In this document: positions 63,816 to 64,000 of the stretch, one piece after another | Position numbering within the stretch: position 1 is the first letter of the stretch | Layout of the letters: each line of letters starts with the position of its first letter | Source of the DNA: Bin25 sp026709415 | GTDB taxonomy: Bacteria; Bacteroidota; Bacteroidia; Flavobacteriales; Flavobacteriaceae | Assembly: GCA_965200045.1 (NCBI GenBank) | Contig: OZ241330.1 | Coordinates: 1,550,001-1,614,000 of the forward strand | DNA: 64,000 nt | Direction: 5' to 3' | Translations under genes and position numbers: made by a program | The notes under the pieces: model-generated | Told to the model about the DNA's origin: nothing | The model's database searches: none | What the model saw: the letters and a program-made list of their open reading frames with translations, nothing else

Positions 63816-64000
63816 TTCTACAAGCTTTTGAGCACAAGAGACGCATTTCCTGGCCGATTTAAAAACTGGAATGTAACCATTCAATCCCCCCTATAAAAGG
63901 ACTGGAGGCTACATTTGGGCTTTTTAAGGAGTGACTCTATAGTTCATGATTGTAGTGGAAGCTTGTAACGTTTCTCATGGAGTTTGAATCGACCATTTCA
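63816..64000. other. Right-edge sequence beyond the transposase remnant
   Basis: Probably the non-coding end of the IS5-type element up to about 63900, then AT-richer host DNA. No gene is visible before the window ends. Confidence 0.35.

Noticed and set aside
63880..63930. Terminal inverted repeats of the IS5 remnant (AAGCCC near both ends)
   Set aside because: Only six bases match with poor extension, which is not enough to define ends.
1..64000. tRNA, rRNA or riboswitch genes
   Set aside because: I looked for T-loop-like words and conserved RNA cores in the intergenic regions and found none convincing. A covariance-model scan would be needed to exclude short RNAs.

Overview
The window comes from an AT-rich Bacteroidota chromosome. 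The supporting signs are the ribosomal cluster bL28-bL33-DUF4295-FtsY followed by RimO, the bacillithiol enzyme BshC, DUF4369 and DUF5916 envelope proteins, the guaA / LysM protein / pyrG / yidC / mnmA row, and promoter-like sites of the Bacteroidota type (TTG, about 20 bases, TAnnTTTG). Start codons are often TTG or GTG. Class-level placement (Saprospiria or Cytophagia) cannot be settled from the sequence alone.

Layout. 1-4.7 kb (minus): an OstA/LptA-like protein running off the left edge, purA, a Fur-family regulator and a bifunctional (p)ppGpp enzyme. 5.1-6.8 kb: a type IV AbiE toxin-antitoxin pair. 7-10.7 kb: dcp-purE-purK. 11-13.3 kb: prfC and idi, divergent. 13.5-15 kb: an AlbA_2/ATPase-fold protein beside the decayed C-terminus of a TrlF/RecF-like ATPase, perhaps an eroded defence patch. 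15-20 kb: two envelope proteins and htpG. 20.3-21.7 kb: a GC-richer insert with an EF-hand protein and a broken sulfatase. 21.7-29 kb: a Na+/solute symporter, recR, a degenerate orotate-phosphoribosyltransferase-like protein, an E2 acyltransferase, a DnaQ-type exonuclease, an FAH-family protein and cinA. 29.2-33.4 kb: a GC-rich gene for a very large repeat-built surface lipoprotein. 33.8-38.4 kb: ribosomal proteins, ftsY, an amidase lipoprotein and rimO. 38.6-43.3 kb (minus): a PIF1-type helicase and an M14 peptidase. 43.4-53.5 kb: bshC, guaA, a LysM protein, pyrG, yidC and mnmA. 53.6-58.9 kb: a SUMF1-type protein, two Tat-type sugar-metabolism-like proteins, an FMN oxidoreductase and a methyltransferase. 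59-62.2 kb: lysA, sucC and hsp20. 62.5-63.8 kb: a decayed IS5-type transposase.

Two items stand out. First, the surface lipoprotein gene begins with a clear lipoprotein signal peptide, but a run of nine C directly after it puts the remaining ~1,340 codons out of frame. Loss of one C would restore one continuous protein, so the gene looks like a contingency (phase-variable) locus read in the OFF state; a second run of nine G lies just upstream of its putative -7 box. Second, the PIF1-type helicase carries a C-terminal TerB-like domain plus a J-domain-like end, the arrangement of DjlA, but without the HPD motif. This is a helicase/TerB/J fusion I do not recognise as described.

Most other genes are housekeeping. 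Foreign or decaying pieces (EF-hand/sulfatase insert, TrlF remnant, IS5 remnant, a possible IS21-type end, AbiE) are scattered singly between conserved operons.
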